DNA of 64,000 nucleotides from Streptomyces sp. NRRL B-1140 (lineage in GTDB: Bacteria; Actinomycetota; Actinomycetes; Streptomycetales; Streptomycetaceae): positions 186,001-250,000 of the forward strand of contig NZ_LGEA01000001.1 of assembly GCF_001280065.1 (NCBI RefSeq), in the 5' to 3' direction. The notes under the pieces are model-generated. The model was given only the letters and a program-made list of their open reading frames with translations, searched no databases and was not told where the DNA came from. Positions within the stretch are counted from its first letter, which is position 1, and each line of letters starts with the position of its first letter. This document shows, piece after piece, positions 10,428 to 20,098 of the stretch. The position numbers and the translations under genes are program-made.

Positions 10428-11075
10428 TCACACCGGCGCGAGCTCCCGCTCGAGGCGCGCCGCCAGGCTCAGATAGCGGGCTCGGCGGGTGACCGGGACC
10501 AGGCCGCGGATGAGTATGGTCCACATCTCGGCCGTCCTGCGGGGCTGCCGCGCGACGGGCTCGCGGGAGCGCCCCACGACGCGGGTGCCGACGAAGAAGC
10601 AGACCAACGAGTGGGCCACGACGTCGATATCGATGTCGGGGTGGACGTCCGACTCCTTGACCGCGCCGACGAGCCGGGCCGTGACGAGGTCCAGCCACTC
10701 GGTGAACGGGTGGTTCAGGGGCGGCCGGGGCCGGATCCCGCCCGTGGCCAGCCGCAGCCCGGCCCGCAGCACCGGGTCCTCGACGGACATGCGGGTGATG
10801 CCGAAGGTGAGGCGCATCAGCGCCTCCAGGGAGGTGTGGCCGCGCTTGTCGGTCTCCGTCGCCAGCCGGCGGGCGGTGTGCGACTGCAGTTCGAGGATCG
10901 CGTGGGCGAGATCCTCTTTCGCCGCGAAGTGGAAGTACAGGGCACCCTTGGTGACGTGCGCGTGCTCCACGATGTCGCTGAGACTGGTCGATTCGTAGCC
11001 GCGACGGTCGAACAGGTCAGCGGCGGCCGTGATGATCGTCGAGCGGGTCTGCTCGGCTCGCAACTGCCTCGCCAT
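10428..11075 (-). CDS. cprB: CprB-type TetR regulator (gamma-butyrolactone receptor homologue)
   Basis: A 215-residue TetR-family repressor. The N-terminal helix-turn-helix (TRSTIITAAADLFDRRGY, then VTKGALYFHFAAKEDLA) is typical of the ArpA/ScbR/CprB group, and the C-terminal ligand domain ends with LIRGLVPVTRRARYLSLAA, very close to CprB of S. coelicolor as I remember it. Proteins of this group control antibiotic production and sporulation; CprB itself has no confirmed butyrolactone ligand. The ATG at 11075 has GGGAGAG nine bases upstream. No butyrolactone synthase gene is nearby. An ARE-like pseudo-palindrome 25-46 bases before the start suggests autorepression. Confidence 0.9.
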   Translation of the reverse strand: MARQLRAEQTRSTIITAAADLFDRRGYESTSLSDIVEHAHVTKGALYFHFAAKEDLAHAILELQSHTARRLATETDKRGHTSLEALMRLTFGITRMSVEDPVLRAGLRLATGGIRPRPPLNHPFTEWLDLVTARLVGAVKESDVHPDIDIDVVAHSLVCFFVGTRVVGRSREPVARQPRRTAEMWTILIRGLVPVTRRARYLSLAARLERELAPV

Positions 11076-11099
11076 CGGCTGAACTCTCCCGGGACAGAA

Positions 11100-11121
11100 A
11101 TGAACGGGTCATGCCGTTTGT
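11100..11121. promoter_or_regulatory. ARE-like operator upstream of cprB
   Basis: A 22-bp pseudo-palindrome has half-sites ATGAACGG (11100-11107) and CCGTTTGT (11114-11121) around GTCATG. The core AACGG/CCGTT is perfectly symmetrical and six of eight positions in the full half-sites match. It resembles the autoregulatory elements bound by gamma-butyrolactone receptors, which carry A/T-rich ends around a CGG...CCG core. It lies in the cprB leader on the start-proximal side of the promoter, where binding would block transcription. Confidence 0.6.
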
Positions 11122-11275
11122 TTTTACCCCCCGTACACGATAACTCACCCTGAGACGGCGCTCATCACGCCTGTGCGCCGGAAAGTGGGTGCACATCCGG
11201 CAAAACAAGCGCAACCGGTGAGGAGAAACAGCGGGTTCGGTATCTAACTGTGGGGGATGTCGGGCCATACGTAAA

Positions 11276-11316
11276 GGCGGGCCGGCCGGTGCCCCATCCG
11301 CACCGGCCGGCCCGCC
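11276..11316 (-). terminator. Strong hairpin terminator after the subtilase gene
   Basis: A perfect 17-bp stem (11276-11292 with 11300-11316, outer bases GGCGGGCC and GGCCCGCC) and a 7-base loop CCCATCC lie 50 bases past the stop of the protease gene. In the direction of that gene the stem is followed by a short CTTTAC. The stem would be very stable. It also separates the protease from cprB, whose start lies about 200 bases further left. Confidence 0.8.
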
Positions 11317-11365
11317 CGCTCTGTGGCCCGCCTCGTTCAGAGTCCTGGGAGAAGGATCACAGGGA

Positions 11366-13165
11366 TCAGAAGGTCAGCTTCCAGCTGTTGAGGGTGCCCG
11401 TGTCCTGCGCCGCGGTGTCCTGGACGCGCAGCTTCCAGGTGCCGTTGGCCACCTCGCTGGACGCGTTCACCGTGTAGGTGGTGTTCACGTTGTCGGCGGA
11501 GTCCGAGGCGGCGGACTTCAGGCGATACGCCGAACCGTCCGGGGCGACCAGGTCGATGACGAGGTCGCCGCGGTAGGTGTGGGTGATGTCCACGCCGACC
11601 TGGAGGGCGGCGGGGGCGTTGCCGCTGCGGCCGCTGACGGTGATCGGCGACTCGATGGCGGCGCCGTTGTCCGGGATGGCGACGGAAGTCGTGCTGGAGA
11701 ACGTCGTGCCGGTGGACGTGCCGCCCTTCACGGCCTGGACCGTCTTGGCGGCGTCCGCCAGGCCGGCGCCGCAGCCGCCGGAGCAGGTGCCGGGCAGCGG
11801 ACGGGAGTTGGCCTTGATGGCCGACTCGATCTGGGCCGGCGTGAGGGCGGAGTTGGCCGACTTCATCAGCGCGGCGAGGCCCGCGACGTGCGGGGTGGCC
11901 ATGCTGGTGCCCTGGTAGTAGGCGTAGTTCTCGCTCGACGGCGTCTTCGTGCCGGAGTTCAGCGTGGAGAGGATGCCGTTGGCGGTGGAGGTGCGGGTCT
12001 CACCGCCGGGGGCGGCGATGTCGACGAGCGAGCCGTAGTTGGAGTACGAGGCCCGGCTGCCGGCGCGGTTGGTCGCGGCGACCGCGATGACGTTGCTGCA
12101 GTTCGCCGGGGAGGCATTGGAGACGTTCTGGTTCTCGTTGCCCGCCGCGACGACGACCGTGGTGCCGCGGTTCACGGCGCCGTTGATGGCGCTCTGGGTC
12201 GCGGAGGAGCAGGCGCCGCCCCCGCCGAGGCTCATGTTGATGACCTTGGCGACGTTGGTGTTGGCGGGCACGCCGGAGACCGTGCCGCCGGACGCCCAGG
12301 TGATGGCGTCGATGATGTCGGAGTCGTAGCCGCCGCACTTGCCGAGCACGCGGAGCGGGGAGATCTTCGCGCCGTAGGCGATACCGGCGACGCCCTTGCC
12401 GTTGTTGGTGGCGGCGGCGATGGTGCCGGCCACGTGGGTGCCGTGCCAGGAGGAGGTGGAGGCGGCGATGCCCTGGCCGCACTCGTTGTCGTTGTACCAG
12501 TCGCCCGGGTCGGCCGGGTTGCTGTCACGGCCGTTGCCGTCGACGGACACGGCGGTGTCGGAGATGAAGTCGTAACCGCCGACGATGTTCGCGGCCAGGT
12601 CGGAGTGGGCCACGTAGCCGGTGTCGATGACGGCGACGGTGACGCCGCTGCCGGTGGTGGTGTCCCAGGCGCCGGGGACGTTCATGCCGGCGGTGGACTC
12701 GAACAGGTCCCACTGCTTGCCGTACTCGGTGTCGTTCGGCGTGATGGCCGTCGGCTTGTTCAGGCGGTCCGGGACGACGTAGGCGACCTGCGGGTCGGCC
12801 TGGTACTGGGCGACGACATCGGCGACATCGGCGCGGGTGGGGTCGCTGCCCAGCTCGACGAGGGCGGCGCCGGTGCCGAGGCGGCGCTGGAAGTCGATCT
12901 CCTCGCCCGTCTTCTCGGCCTTGGCGGCGGCGTCGGCGGCGGCGGCCTTGTCGGACTCGGCCTCGCCGGCACCGGACTTGTAGCCGACGATGAGGCGCTC
13001 GGCCTGGACGCCGGGGGCCGCTTCGGTCTGGGCGGCCGGGACCGCGGCCGGGCGGGGAGCGGACTCCTGGGCGACGGCGACCGAGGCGGGGGCTGCGGTC
13101 AGCAGGACGGCGGAGACGGCGGCGACGGATATCAGCTTCCGTCTGAGCTCTGGGGAGGTACGCAC
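11366..13165 (-). CDS. Secreted subtilisin-like serine protease with C-terminal P domain
   Basis: A 599-residue exported S8 protease. A Sec signal (RRKLISVAAVSAVLLTAAPA) is followed by an I9-type propeptide to about residue 135 that acts as folding chaperone and inhibitor. In the catalytic domain the triad is visible: Asp in VAVIDTGY near 179, His in WHGTHVAGT near 242, Ser in GTSMATPHVAG near 420, with the oxyanion Asn in AAGNENQN. Residues from about 485 to the end form a proprotein-convertase P domain (VDITHTYRGDLVIDLVAPDG). The GTG at 13165 has GAAAGG nine bases upstream. It is a single gene with its own terminator. The role is probably extracellular protein degradation during growth or development. 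Confidence 0.95.
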   Translation of the reverse strand: MRTSPELRRKLISVAAVSAVLLTAAPASVAVAQESAPRPAAVPAAQTEAAPGVQAERLIVGYKSGAGEAESDKAAAADAAAKAEKTGEEIDFQRRLGTGAALVELGSDPTRADVADVVAQYQADPQVAYVVPDRLNKPTAITPNDTEYGKQWDLFESTAGMNVPGAWDTTTGSGVTVAVIDTGYVAHSDLAANIVGGYDFISDTAVSVDGNGRDSNPADPGDWYNDNECGQGIAASTSSWHGTHVAGTIAAATNNGKGVAGIAYGAKISPLRVLGKCGGYDSDIIDAITWASGGTVSGVPANTNVAKVINMSLGGGGACSSATQSAINGAVNRGTTVVVAAGNENQNVSNASPANCSNVIAVAATNRAGSRASYSNYGSLVDIAAPGGETRTSTANGILSTLNSGTKTPSSENYAYYQGTSMATPHVAGLAALMKSANSALTPAQIESAIKANSRPLPGTCSGGCGAGLADAAKTVQAVKGGTSTGTTFSSTTSVAIPDNGAAIESPITVSGRSGNAPAALQVGVDITHTYRGDLVIDLVAPDGSAYRLKSAASDSADNVNTTYTVNASSEVANGTWKLRVQDTAAQDTGTLNSWKLTF

Positions 13166-13527
13166 GGTCGTTGCCTTTCGTGGCCGGACTCCGGGCAGGG
13201 CGGAGCGGCGGTGGACTCGCTTCGTCCTCGAAGCGCAGGGGGGTGGTTCGAAAAGCGAAGAGCGACGCGATGGCCGGCCAGGCGTGGAGTGGAAGCGGGC
13301 CCGTTCGGGGTTACCGGTGGGTCAGCTGTGGTCGAACGATAGGCAAAGAGAAGGTCAGCGGGATACGGGGGAAACCCTCGATCGGGCGGGAACAGCACCC
13401 TCTATGGCGGGCAGTCGGGCGTTCGATGACCCCTTTTCGAGCGGGTCGTGGCGTGATGAACGCGTCGGGCCGATTTCCCGTACTGCACTACCGAACGTCG
13501 CCGTCCGGGCCGAGGAGAAGCAGACGG
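13166..13527. other. Divergent intergenic region, subtilase / LPMO
   Basis: This 362-base gap between the divergent protease and LPMO genes must carry both promoters. I see no convincing gene: open frames here have no ribosome site. GAGGAG at 13511-13516 is the ribosome site for the LPMO ATG at 13528. I could not identify confident -35/-10 pairs. Confidence 0.5.
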
Positions 13528-14451
13528 ATGCCTCGCATGACCGCACACCGCGCCGCACTCGCGGCCGCCCTCGTGACCCCGCTGCTGCTGCCGCTGTGGG
13601 CGGCGGGGCCGGCTCTGGCGCACGGTGCTCCGACGGACCCGATGAGCCGGGTGGTGGCCTGTTCGCCCGAGGGTGGTGACCGTACGGGCACGGCGGCCTG
13701 CCGTGCGGCCGTCGCGGCGAACGGAGCGCCTTTCACGGCGTGGGACAACCTGCGGGTGGCGAACGTGAACGGCCGGGACCGTCAGGTCGTCCCGGACGGG
13801 AAGCTGTGCAGCGGCGGTCTGCCCGCCTACCGGGGCCTCGATCTGGCCCGCGCCGACTGGCCGTCGACCCGGGTGACGCCCGGCGCGACCCTGCGGATGC
13901 GGTACGTCTCGACGATCCCGCACACCGGTACGTTCCGCATGTATCTGACGAAGCCGGGCTACGACCCGGCCGGGCCGCTGTCCTGGTCCGACCTGCCCGG
14001 CAAGCCGTTCGCCCAGGTGACGGATCCGGCGCTGACGGACGGCGCGTACCGCTTCAAGGCGACGTGGCCGTCGGACCGCACCGGGCGGCACGTGCTGTAC
14101 ACGGTCTGGCAGAACAGCAGCACGCCGGACACCTACTACTCGTGCTCGGACGTGGTGTTCCCGGAGACGAAGAAGGAGCCGCAGAAGCAGGAGGAGAAGA
14201 AGAAGGAGCAGCCGGAGGAGAGGGTGGCCGGGAAGAAGAACGAGCCGGAGAAGGCGAAGGAGCAGCAGAAGCCGGCGGCGAGCCCCGCCGCGCACTCCTC
14301 CGGGCCCGCGCCGCAAGGCGACCACACCCCGGTGGCCACCACCTCCGGCCCGGCCTCCGGCCCGTCCGCGCCCATGCTGGCGGGCGGCGCCGCGGCGGTG
14401 CTGCTGCTCACCGGCGGCGCCGCCCTGGCCGTACGGCTACGGCGGCGCTGA
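13528..14451 (+). CDS. Membrane-anchored AA10 lytic polysaccharide monooxygenase
   Basis: A 307-residue copper monooxygenase that cuts chitin or related polysaccharides oxidatively. Signal peptide residues 1-31 end in GPALA, so His32 becomes the first mature residue, as the copper histidine brace requires. The second brace His is probably in STIPHTGTF. LPMO hallmarks are GAPTDPMSRVVAC, YVSTIPHTGTFRMY and HVLYTVWQNSSTPDTYYSCSD. No chitin-binding module follows. Instead there is a Lys/Glu-rich linker (about 212-245), a Pro/Ser-rich stretch and a C-terminal helix AAAVLLLTGGAALAV with an Arg tail, so the enzyme is held at the membrane with its catalytic domain outside. Family relatives of this form are thought to act on cell-surface glycans. 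GAGGAG supports the ATG at 13528. Confidence 0.9.
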   Translation: MPRMTAHRAALAAALVTPLLLPLWAAGPALAHGAPTDPMSRVVACSPEGGDRTGTAACRAAVAANGAPFTAWDNLRVANVNGRDRQVVPDGKLCSGGLPAYRGLDLARADWPSTRVTPGATLRMRYVSTIPHTGTFRMYLTKPGYDPAGPLSWSDLPGKPFAQVTDPALTDGAYRFKATWPSDRTGRHVLYTVWQNSSTPDTYYSCSDVVFPETKKEPQKQEEKKKEQPEERVAGKKNEPEKAKEQQKPAASPAAHSSGPAPQGDHTPVATTSGPASGPSAPMLAGGAAAVLLLTGGAALAVRLRRR

Positions 14452-14470
14452 ATCAGGGTCCGGGGACCGG

Positions 14471-15745
<1,275 letters not shown>

Positions 15746-16417
15746 ATGACCTCCTCCGCCGAGCACACCCCCGAAAGACCGGACGGCGCCACCGCCCCCG
15801 ACGCCCAGGCCGCTCCCGCGCGACGCGGGCGGGTCCGGGCGCGCCGCGCCGCCGTGATGGCGGTGCCCGCCACCCTGGCCGCCGCCGGCCTCGCGGTCCT
15901 CACCGCCGAGGGGGCGCTGGGCGTGCAGTTCGCCATCTCCGGCATGCCGTTCACCGTCACCGCGACCGAGCTGAACGGCACCGGCTTCGCGCAGTTCGGC
16001 GGCCTGGACGAGATGGCCGAGGGCAGCCCCAACGCCGGCGACACCGGTGGCCAGGTACTGGTCGTCACGTCCGTGATCAAGAACGCGACCCTCTCCAAGC
16101 TGTGCCAGAGCGTCGACCTCGGCGGCACGAACCTGGTCATCCGGGCGGGTGAGGGCGCGCAGAAGGTCACCGCCAGCGATCTGACCACCGACTCGACCGA
16201 GCTGACCGGTGACGCCGCTTTCACCAACATCGAGATCGGCAACGACGCCAGCACGCTCAACAAGGCGGGCCCCAAGGGCCGCGGGCCCAAGGGCGTGTTC
16301 AGCCAGCAGTCCGACACGGTGCACATCGCCAACCTGCGGCAGACCAACTACGCCACGACGGCAGGTGTGTTCAAGCTGCCCGGTCTGAAGCTCGGCTTCA
16401 GCGGATCGGGCTGCTGA
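15746..16417 (+). CDS. DUF6230 family secreted/membrane protein
   Basis: A 223-residue protein with a cytoplasmic N-terminus rich in Pro, Ala and Arg, one hydrophobic helix (about residues 33-55, AVMAVPATLAAAGLAVLTAEG), and an extracytoplasmic domain containing VQFAISGMPFTVTATEL, TSVIKNATLSKLCQSVDL and TTAGVFKLPGLKLGFSGSGC. The pattern matches the actinobacterial DUF6230 family, for which no function is established. GGAG precedes the ATG at 15746. The stop overlaps the next start as TGATG, so translation is coupled to the DUF6114 gene. The last residue is Cys, after GSG. Confidence 0.8.
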   Translation: MTSSAEHTPERPDGATAPDAQAAPARRGRVRARRAAVMAVPATLAAAGLAVLTAEGALGVQFAISGMPFTVTATELNGTGFAQFGGLDEMAEGSPNAGDTGGQVLVVTSVIKNATLSKLCQSVDLGGTNLVIRAGEGAQKVTASDLTTDSTELTGDAAFTNIEIGNDASTLNKAGPKGRGPKGVFSQQSDTVHIANLRQTNYATTAGVFKLPGLKLGFSGSGC

Positions 16418-16875
16418 TGTCGCGCGGTCCGCGCCAGGGAGTCCGGCCCGCCTTCCGGCAGTGGCGGGCCGGCCGCCCGTTCTGGGGCGGGCTGCTGCTC
16501 GCCCTGGGCGGGTTGGAGGTGCTGCTCACGCTGAAGGCGTCGCTGGACGTCATCCTGCACGTCGGCATGCAGGGTCTGGCCGGCTACCTGCTCCCGGCCG
16601 TGATGCTGCTGTGCGGCGTGCTCATCCTCTTCAACCCCGCCCAGCGCCTGTTCTATTCGGTCATCGGGGTCCTGGTCACCCTGGGCACCTGGCTGACCTC
16701 CAACCTCGGCGGCTTCTTCGTCGGCCTGCTCCTGGGCCTGGTGGGCAGCTGCCTCGCCTTCGGCTGGCTCCCGGACCAGGAACCCCGTGTCGGCCGCAGG
16801 CAGCGCCGCCGGGAGGCGAGGGCCGCGCGGGCCGTGCCACCGCCGCTGGAGCCGAAGACCGGCCAGACCGCCTGA
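16417..16875 (+). CDS. DUF6114 four-helix membrane protein
   Basis: A 152-residue integral membrane protein with about four helices: GGLLLALGGLEVLLTL, GYLLPAVMLLCGVLILF, LFYSVIGVLVTLGTWL and GFFVGLLLGLVGSCLAFGWL. A basic, probably cytoplasmic tail follows. This arrangement matches DUF6114, which almost always follows DUF6230. Start and preceding stop share one base (TGATG), which argues for a stable two-protein membrane complex made in fixed ratio. The function is unknown. Confidence 0.8.
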   Translation: MSRGPRQGVRPAFRQWRAGRPFWGGLLLALGGLEVLLTLKASLDVILHVGMQGLAGYLLPAVMLLCGVLILFNPAQRLFYSVIGVLVTLGTWLTSNLGGFFVGLLLGLVGSCLAFGWLPDQEPRVGRRQRRREARAARAVPPPLEPKTGQTA

Positions 16876-16996
16876 ATCAGGTCAGCCGTCCCCCATCCCC
16901 TGGCGCCGCCCGGCCGCGGCCACTTGGCTGGACGTGTCACGCGTACGCCACCGGCGTGCGCGCCGCCCGATCAGCCGTCAGCCCAGGGAGCGTCCG

Positions 16997-18241
16997 ATGG
17001 AGTTCAGCCGCCCGATCGTGATCGACCCGACCGGCCGCGACATCCACGGCGAGGCCGCCCGGATCCGTGAGCGCGGACCCGTCACGCCCGTCGAACTCCC
17101 CCACGGTGTCCCGGCCTGGGCGGTCGGCAGCGCGCCGCTGCTCAAGCGGCTGCTCACCGACCCGCGGGTGTCGAAGGACCCGCGCCGGCACTGGCAGCGC
17201 TGGATCGACGGTGAGGTCGCACCGGACTGGCCGCTGTACACGTGGGTCGCGGTGCAGAACATGTTCACGGCCTACGGCACCGAGCACAAACGGCTGCGCA
17301 CCCTCGTCTCCAAGGCGTTCACCGCCCGCCGCACCGCGGCGCTGCGGCCCCGGATCGAGGAGATCACCACGGCGCTCCTCGACCGCATCGCCAAGGCGGG
17401 GGCCGACGGCCACGCGGTCGATCTGCGGGAGGAGTTCTGTTATCCGCTCCCCATCCAGGTCATCGGCGAACTGCTCGGCTTGCCGGAGGATCTGGGTGCC
17501 GAGCTGCGGGTCGTGGTGGACGGCGTCTTCCACACCTCGGCCGACGCGGCGGAAGTCGCCGACATCTACGCCCGGTTCTACGCCGTCCTCGGTGAACTGG
17601 TCGCCGCCAAGCGGGCCGCACCCGCCGACGACCTGACCTCCGCGCTGATCTCGGCCCACGAGGAGGAGAGCGGCACCCGGCTCAGCGAGCAGGAGCTGCT
17701 CGACACGCTGATGCTGGTGATCAGCGCCGGTCACGAGACGACGGTCAACCTCCTCGACAACGCCGTCCACGCGCTGCTCACCCACCCCGCCCAGCTCGCG
17801 CACGTCCGCGAGGGGCGGGCCTCCTGGGACGACGTGATCGAGGAGACCCTGCGGGCCGAGGCGCCGGTGGCCAGCCTGCCGCTGCGGTACGCCGTCGAGG
17901 ACCTCCCCCTCGGCGAACTGGGCGGCCCGGACGGGATGGTGATCCGCAAGGGAGAGGCGATCCTCGCCGCCTACGCCGCCGCCGGACGCGATCCGGAGCA
18001 CCACGGCCCGGACGCCGCCGTCTTCGACGTCACCCGGGCCTCGAAGGATCATCTGGCCTTCGGGTACGGGGTCCACCACTGCCTGGGCGCCCCGCTGGGC
18101 CGGCTGGAGGCGCGCGTGGCCCTGCCGGCGCTGTTCGGGCGGTTCCCCGGCCTCACGCTCGCCGCGCCGGCGGACGGGCCTGCGCCGGTGGATTCCTTCA
18201 TCTCGCACGGCCATCGGTCGCTGCCGGTTCTGACCGGCTGA
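16997..18241 (+). CDS. Cytochrome P450
   Basis: A 414-residue soluble bacterial class I P450. The oxygen-binding I-helix motif AGHETT is near residues 244-249, the ExxR pair is in EETLRAEAP, and the heme loop [15 protein letters not shown] has the axial thiolate at Cys362. The substrate is unknown; the sequence looks CYP107-like, a family mostly involved in polyketide or macrolide tailoring, but this is a family impression only. No ferredoxin or ferredoxin reductase gene is adjacent, so electrons must come from elsewhere. The ATG at 16997 follows CCAGGGAGCG. Its 3' end overlaps the convergent tatA gene by 44 bases. Confidence 0.92.
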   Translation: MEFSRPIVIDPTGRDIHGEAARIRERGPVTPVELPHGVPAWAVGSAPLLKRLLTDPRVSKDPRRHWQRWIDGEVAPDWPLYTWVAVQNMFTAYGTEHKRLRTLVSKAFTARRTAALRPRIEEITTALLDRIAKAGADGHAVDLREEFCYPLPIQVIGELLGLPEDLGAELRVVVDGVFHTSADAAEVADIYARFYAVLGELVAAKRAAPADDLTSALISAHEEESGTRLSEQELLDTLMLVISAGHETTVNLLDNAVHALLTHPAQLAHVREGRASWDDVIEETLRAEAPVASLPLRYAVEDLPLGELGGPDGMVIRKGEAILAAYAAAGRDPEHHGPDAAVFDVTRASKDHLAFGYGVHHCLGAPLGRLEARVALPALFGRFPGLTLAAPADGPAPVDSFISHGHRSLPVLTG

Positions 18242-18443
18242 CGGGCGGTGCGGCGGGCGCCGCGTCCGGGGACTCCGGCGCCGCGGCGCCCTCCTCCTTC
18301 AGGGCCTTGGCCTCGCTTTTGAGGATCCGCATGGAGCGGCCCAGCGACCGCGCCGTGTCCGGCAGTTTCTTCGATCCGAACAGGACGATCACGACGATCG
18401 CCACGATCAGCAGGTGCCAGGGCTCCAGTCCGTTGCGCAGCAC
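18198..18443 (-). CDS. tatA: TatA/TatE family twin-arginine translocase protein
   Basis: An 81-residue protein with the TatA plan: a short N-terminal helix in the membrane ([24 protein letters not shown], with the FG hinge), then an amphipathic helix ([20 protein letters not shown]) and a variable acidic/Pro-rich tail. TatA assembles the pore through which folded Tat substrates pass. The GTG at 18443 is used because GGGAGGGCAGG lies upstream; the longer open frame has no family similarity. No tatB or tatC is adjacent. It may be a second TatA paralogue, since Streptomyces often has more than one. The tail overlaps the P450 gene. Confidence 0.85.
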   Translation of the reverse strand: MLRNGLEPWHLLIVAIVVIVLFGSKKLPDTARSLGRSMRILKSEAKALKEEGAAAPESPDAAPAAPPVSRSEPAATDGRAR

Positions 18444-18466
18444 GTCCTGCCCTCCCTCTCGTCGAC

Positions 18467-18486
18467 AGTTGCTACATTGCGCAACT
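18467..18486. promoter_or_regulatory. Dyad between divergent tatA and LCP genes
   Basis: Perfect arms AGTTGC (18467-18472) and GCAACT (18481-18486) flank TACATTGC. The TTGC/GCAA half-sites resemble those of MarR-type repressors in streptomycetes. The dyad sits only 24 bases before the tatA start and 35 bases before the LCP start, inside the shared promoter region. No MarR gene is adjacent, so this is a weak operator call. Confidence 0.35.
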
Positions 18487-18520
18487 GTACAACCCACGGG
18501 CGAGAGGCAAACGGACGCCG

Positions 18521-20098
18521 ATGACGGTCACCAGCAATCGGACGACGGATCCGCCGCGGCACCGGAGCGGGGGCACCGGACGCGGCAGCCGGGGTGCGCC
18601 CCGGGACCGCGGGCGCCGGCGCGGACGCCGCCGCGGCGGAGGCATACGCACCGCCCTCCTGATCACCCTGGCGCTGCTCGTCCTGGCCGCGGGCGGTGCC
18701 GGCTGGCTCTATCTGAAGCTGGACGGCGACATCAGCACGTTCGACTCCGGCGGACTCTCCGACAACCGCCCGGACGCCGGTTCGTCGAAGGGCGAGAACG
18801 TCCTGGTCATCGGTTCCGACACCCGCACCGGCGGCAACAACGCGCTGGGCGGCGGCGAGAAGGACGACGTGGGCCGCTCCGACACCGCCTTCCTGCTGCA
18901 CGTCTACGCCGACCACCGGCACGCGATCGCCGTCTCCATCCCCCGTGACACGCTGGTCACGATCCCGCCCTGCAAACGGCCCGACGGCACCTGGACCAGG
19001 GCCATGCCGAACACCATGTTCAACGCCGCCTACTCGGTCGGCCAAACCCCCGAAGGCAACCCGGCCTGCACCCAGAACACGGTCGAACAGCTCACCGGGC
19101 TGCGCGTCGACCACACCGTCGTCGTCGACTTCAAGGGCTTCGCGGAGCTGACGGAGGTGGTGGGCGGCGTGCGGGTGTGCCTGCCGAAGAACGTCTACGA
19201 GAACGACCTCGACCCGCATCTCACCGCCCCGGGCAGGCTGCTCTTCCCCAAGGGCGAGCAGACCGTGTCGGGACAGAAGGCGCTGGACTACGTCCGGATC
19301 CGGCACGGCATCGGCGACGGCTCCGACATCGGCCGGATCAAACGCCAGCAGGCGTTCGTGGCGAGCCTGCTGAAGGAGGTCAAGAGCAAGGGCCTCACCC
19401 CCACGAAGCTGTTGCCGCTGGCCGAGGCCGCCACGAAGTCACTCACCGTGGACCCCGGCCTGGGCTCCGCCGACAAACTGATCTCCTTCGCGATGTCCCT
19501 GAAGGACATCGACCTGCACAACACCAAGTTCGTCACCCTGCCCTGGCGTTACGAGGGATCGCGGGTGGCGATCGTCCAGCCGGACGCGGACGCCCTGTGG
19601 GCCGCGCTCCGGTCCGACCGCACGATCGACGGGAAGAACGCCGGCGGGAAGAAGGGCGACGGGAAGAAGGGCGCAACATCCGGCTCCGGAGCTTCTTCCG
19701 CCTCCCCCGCGCCGGTCTCCGGTGAGGGCGTCGACGTCACCGTCTACAACGGCACCGCCGTCCCCGGCCTGGCCGCCCGCGCCGCCGCCACCCTGACCGG
19801 GGACGGATTCACCGTGACGGGCACCGCGACGGCGGCCGAGCAAAACCACACGACCACGCTGGTCGAGTACGGACCGGGCCAGGAGGAGAAGGCCCGGACC
19901 GTGGCACGGGCCTTCCCCGGGGCGGAGCTCCGGTCCACGACCGGCAGCGGGATCAGCGTCGTCCTCGGGCAGCGTTACGCGGACGACCCGGAGGCGGGCG
20001 CCTCCGGGTCCCCGGCGCCGACGGCCGTGCCGTCCGAGATCGCCGACGGGGCCAGGTCCGCGGACGACAACCCCTGCTCGAACCTCACCTACGGCTGA
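18521..20098 (+). CDS. LytR-CpsA-Psr (LCP) family cell-wall glycopolymer ligase with LytR_C domain
   Basis: A 525-residue membrane protein. The cytoplasmic N-terminus is very Arg/Gly-rich, followed by one helix (about 44-66, [21 protein letters not shown]). The LCP domain from about 88 shows [53 protein letters not shown] and [19 protein letters not shown], with Arg and Asp residues that bind lipid pyrophosphate. From about 405 a LytR_C domain follows ([20 protein letters not shown]). LCP enzymes transfer teichoic-acid-like or other glycopolymers from lipid carriers to peptidoglycan. The ATG at 18521 is preceded by GAGAGG at a rather long distance. It overlaps the convergent ATPase gene by ten bases. 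Confidence 0.93.
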   Translation: MTVTSNRTTDPPRHRSGGTGRGSRGAPRDRGRRRGRRRGGGIRTALLITLALLVLAAGGAGWLYLKLDGDISTFDSGGLSDNRPDAGSSKGENVLVIGSDTRTGGNNALGGGEKDDVGRSDTAFLLHVYADHRHAIAVSIPRDTLVTIPPCKRPDGTWTRAMPNTMFNAAYSVGQTPEGNPACTQNTVEQLTGLRVDHTVVVDFKGFAELTEVVGGVRVCLPKNVYENDLDPHLTAPGRLLFPKGEQTVSGQKALDYVRIRHGIGDGSDIGRIKRQQAFVASLLKEVKSKGLTPTKLLPLAEAATKSLTVDPGLGSADKLISFAMSLKDIDLHNTKFVTLPWRYEGSRVAIVQPDADALWAALRSDRTIDGKNAGGKKGDGKKGATSGSGASSASPAPVSGEGVDVTVYNGTAVPGLAARAAATLTGDGFTVTGTATAAEQNHTTTLVEYGPGQEEKARTVARAFPGAELRSTTGSGISVVLGQRYADDPEAGASGSPAPTAVPSEIADGARSADDNPCSNLTYG

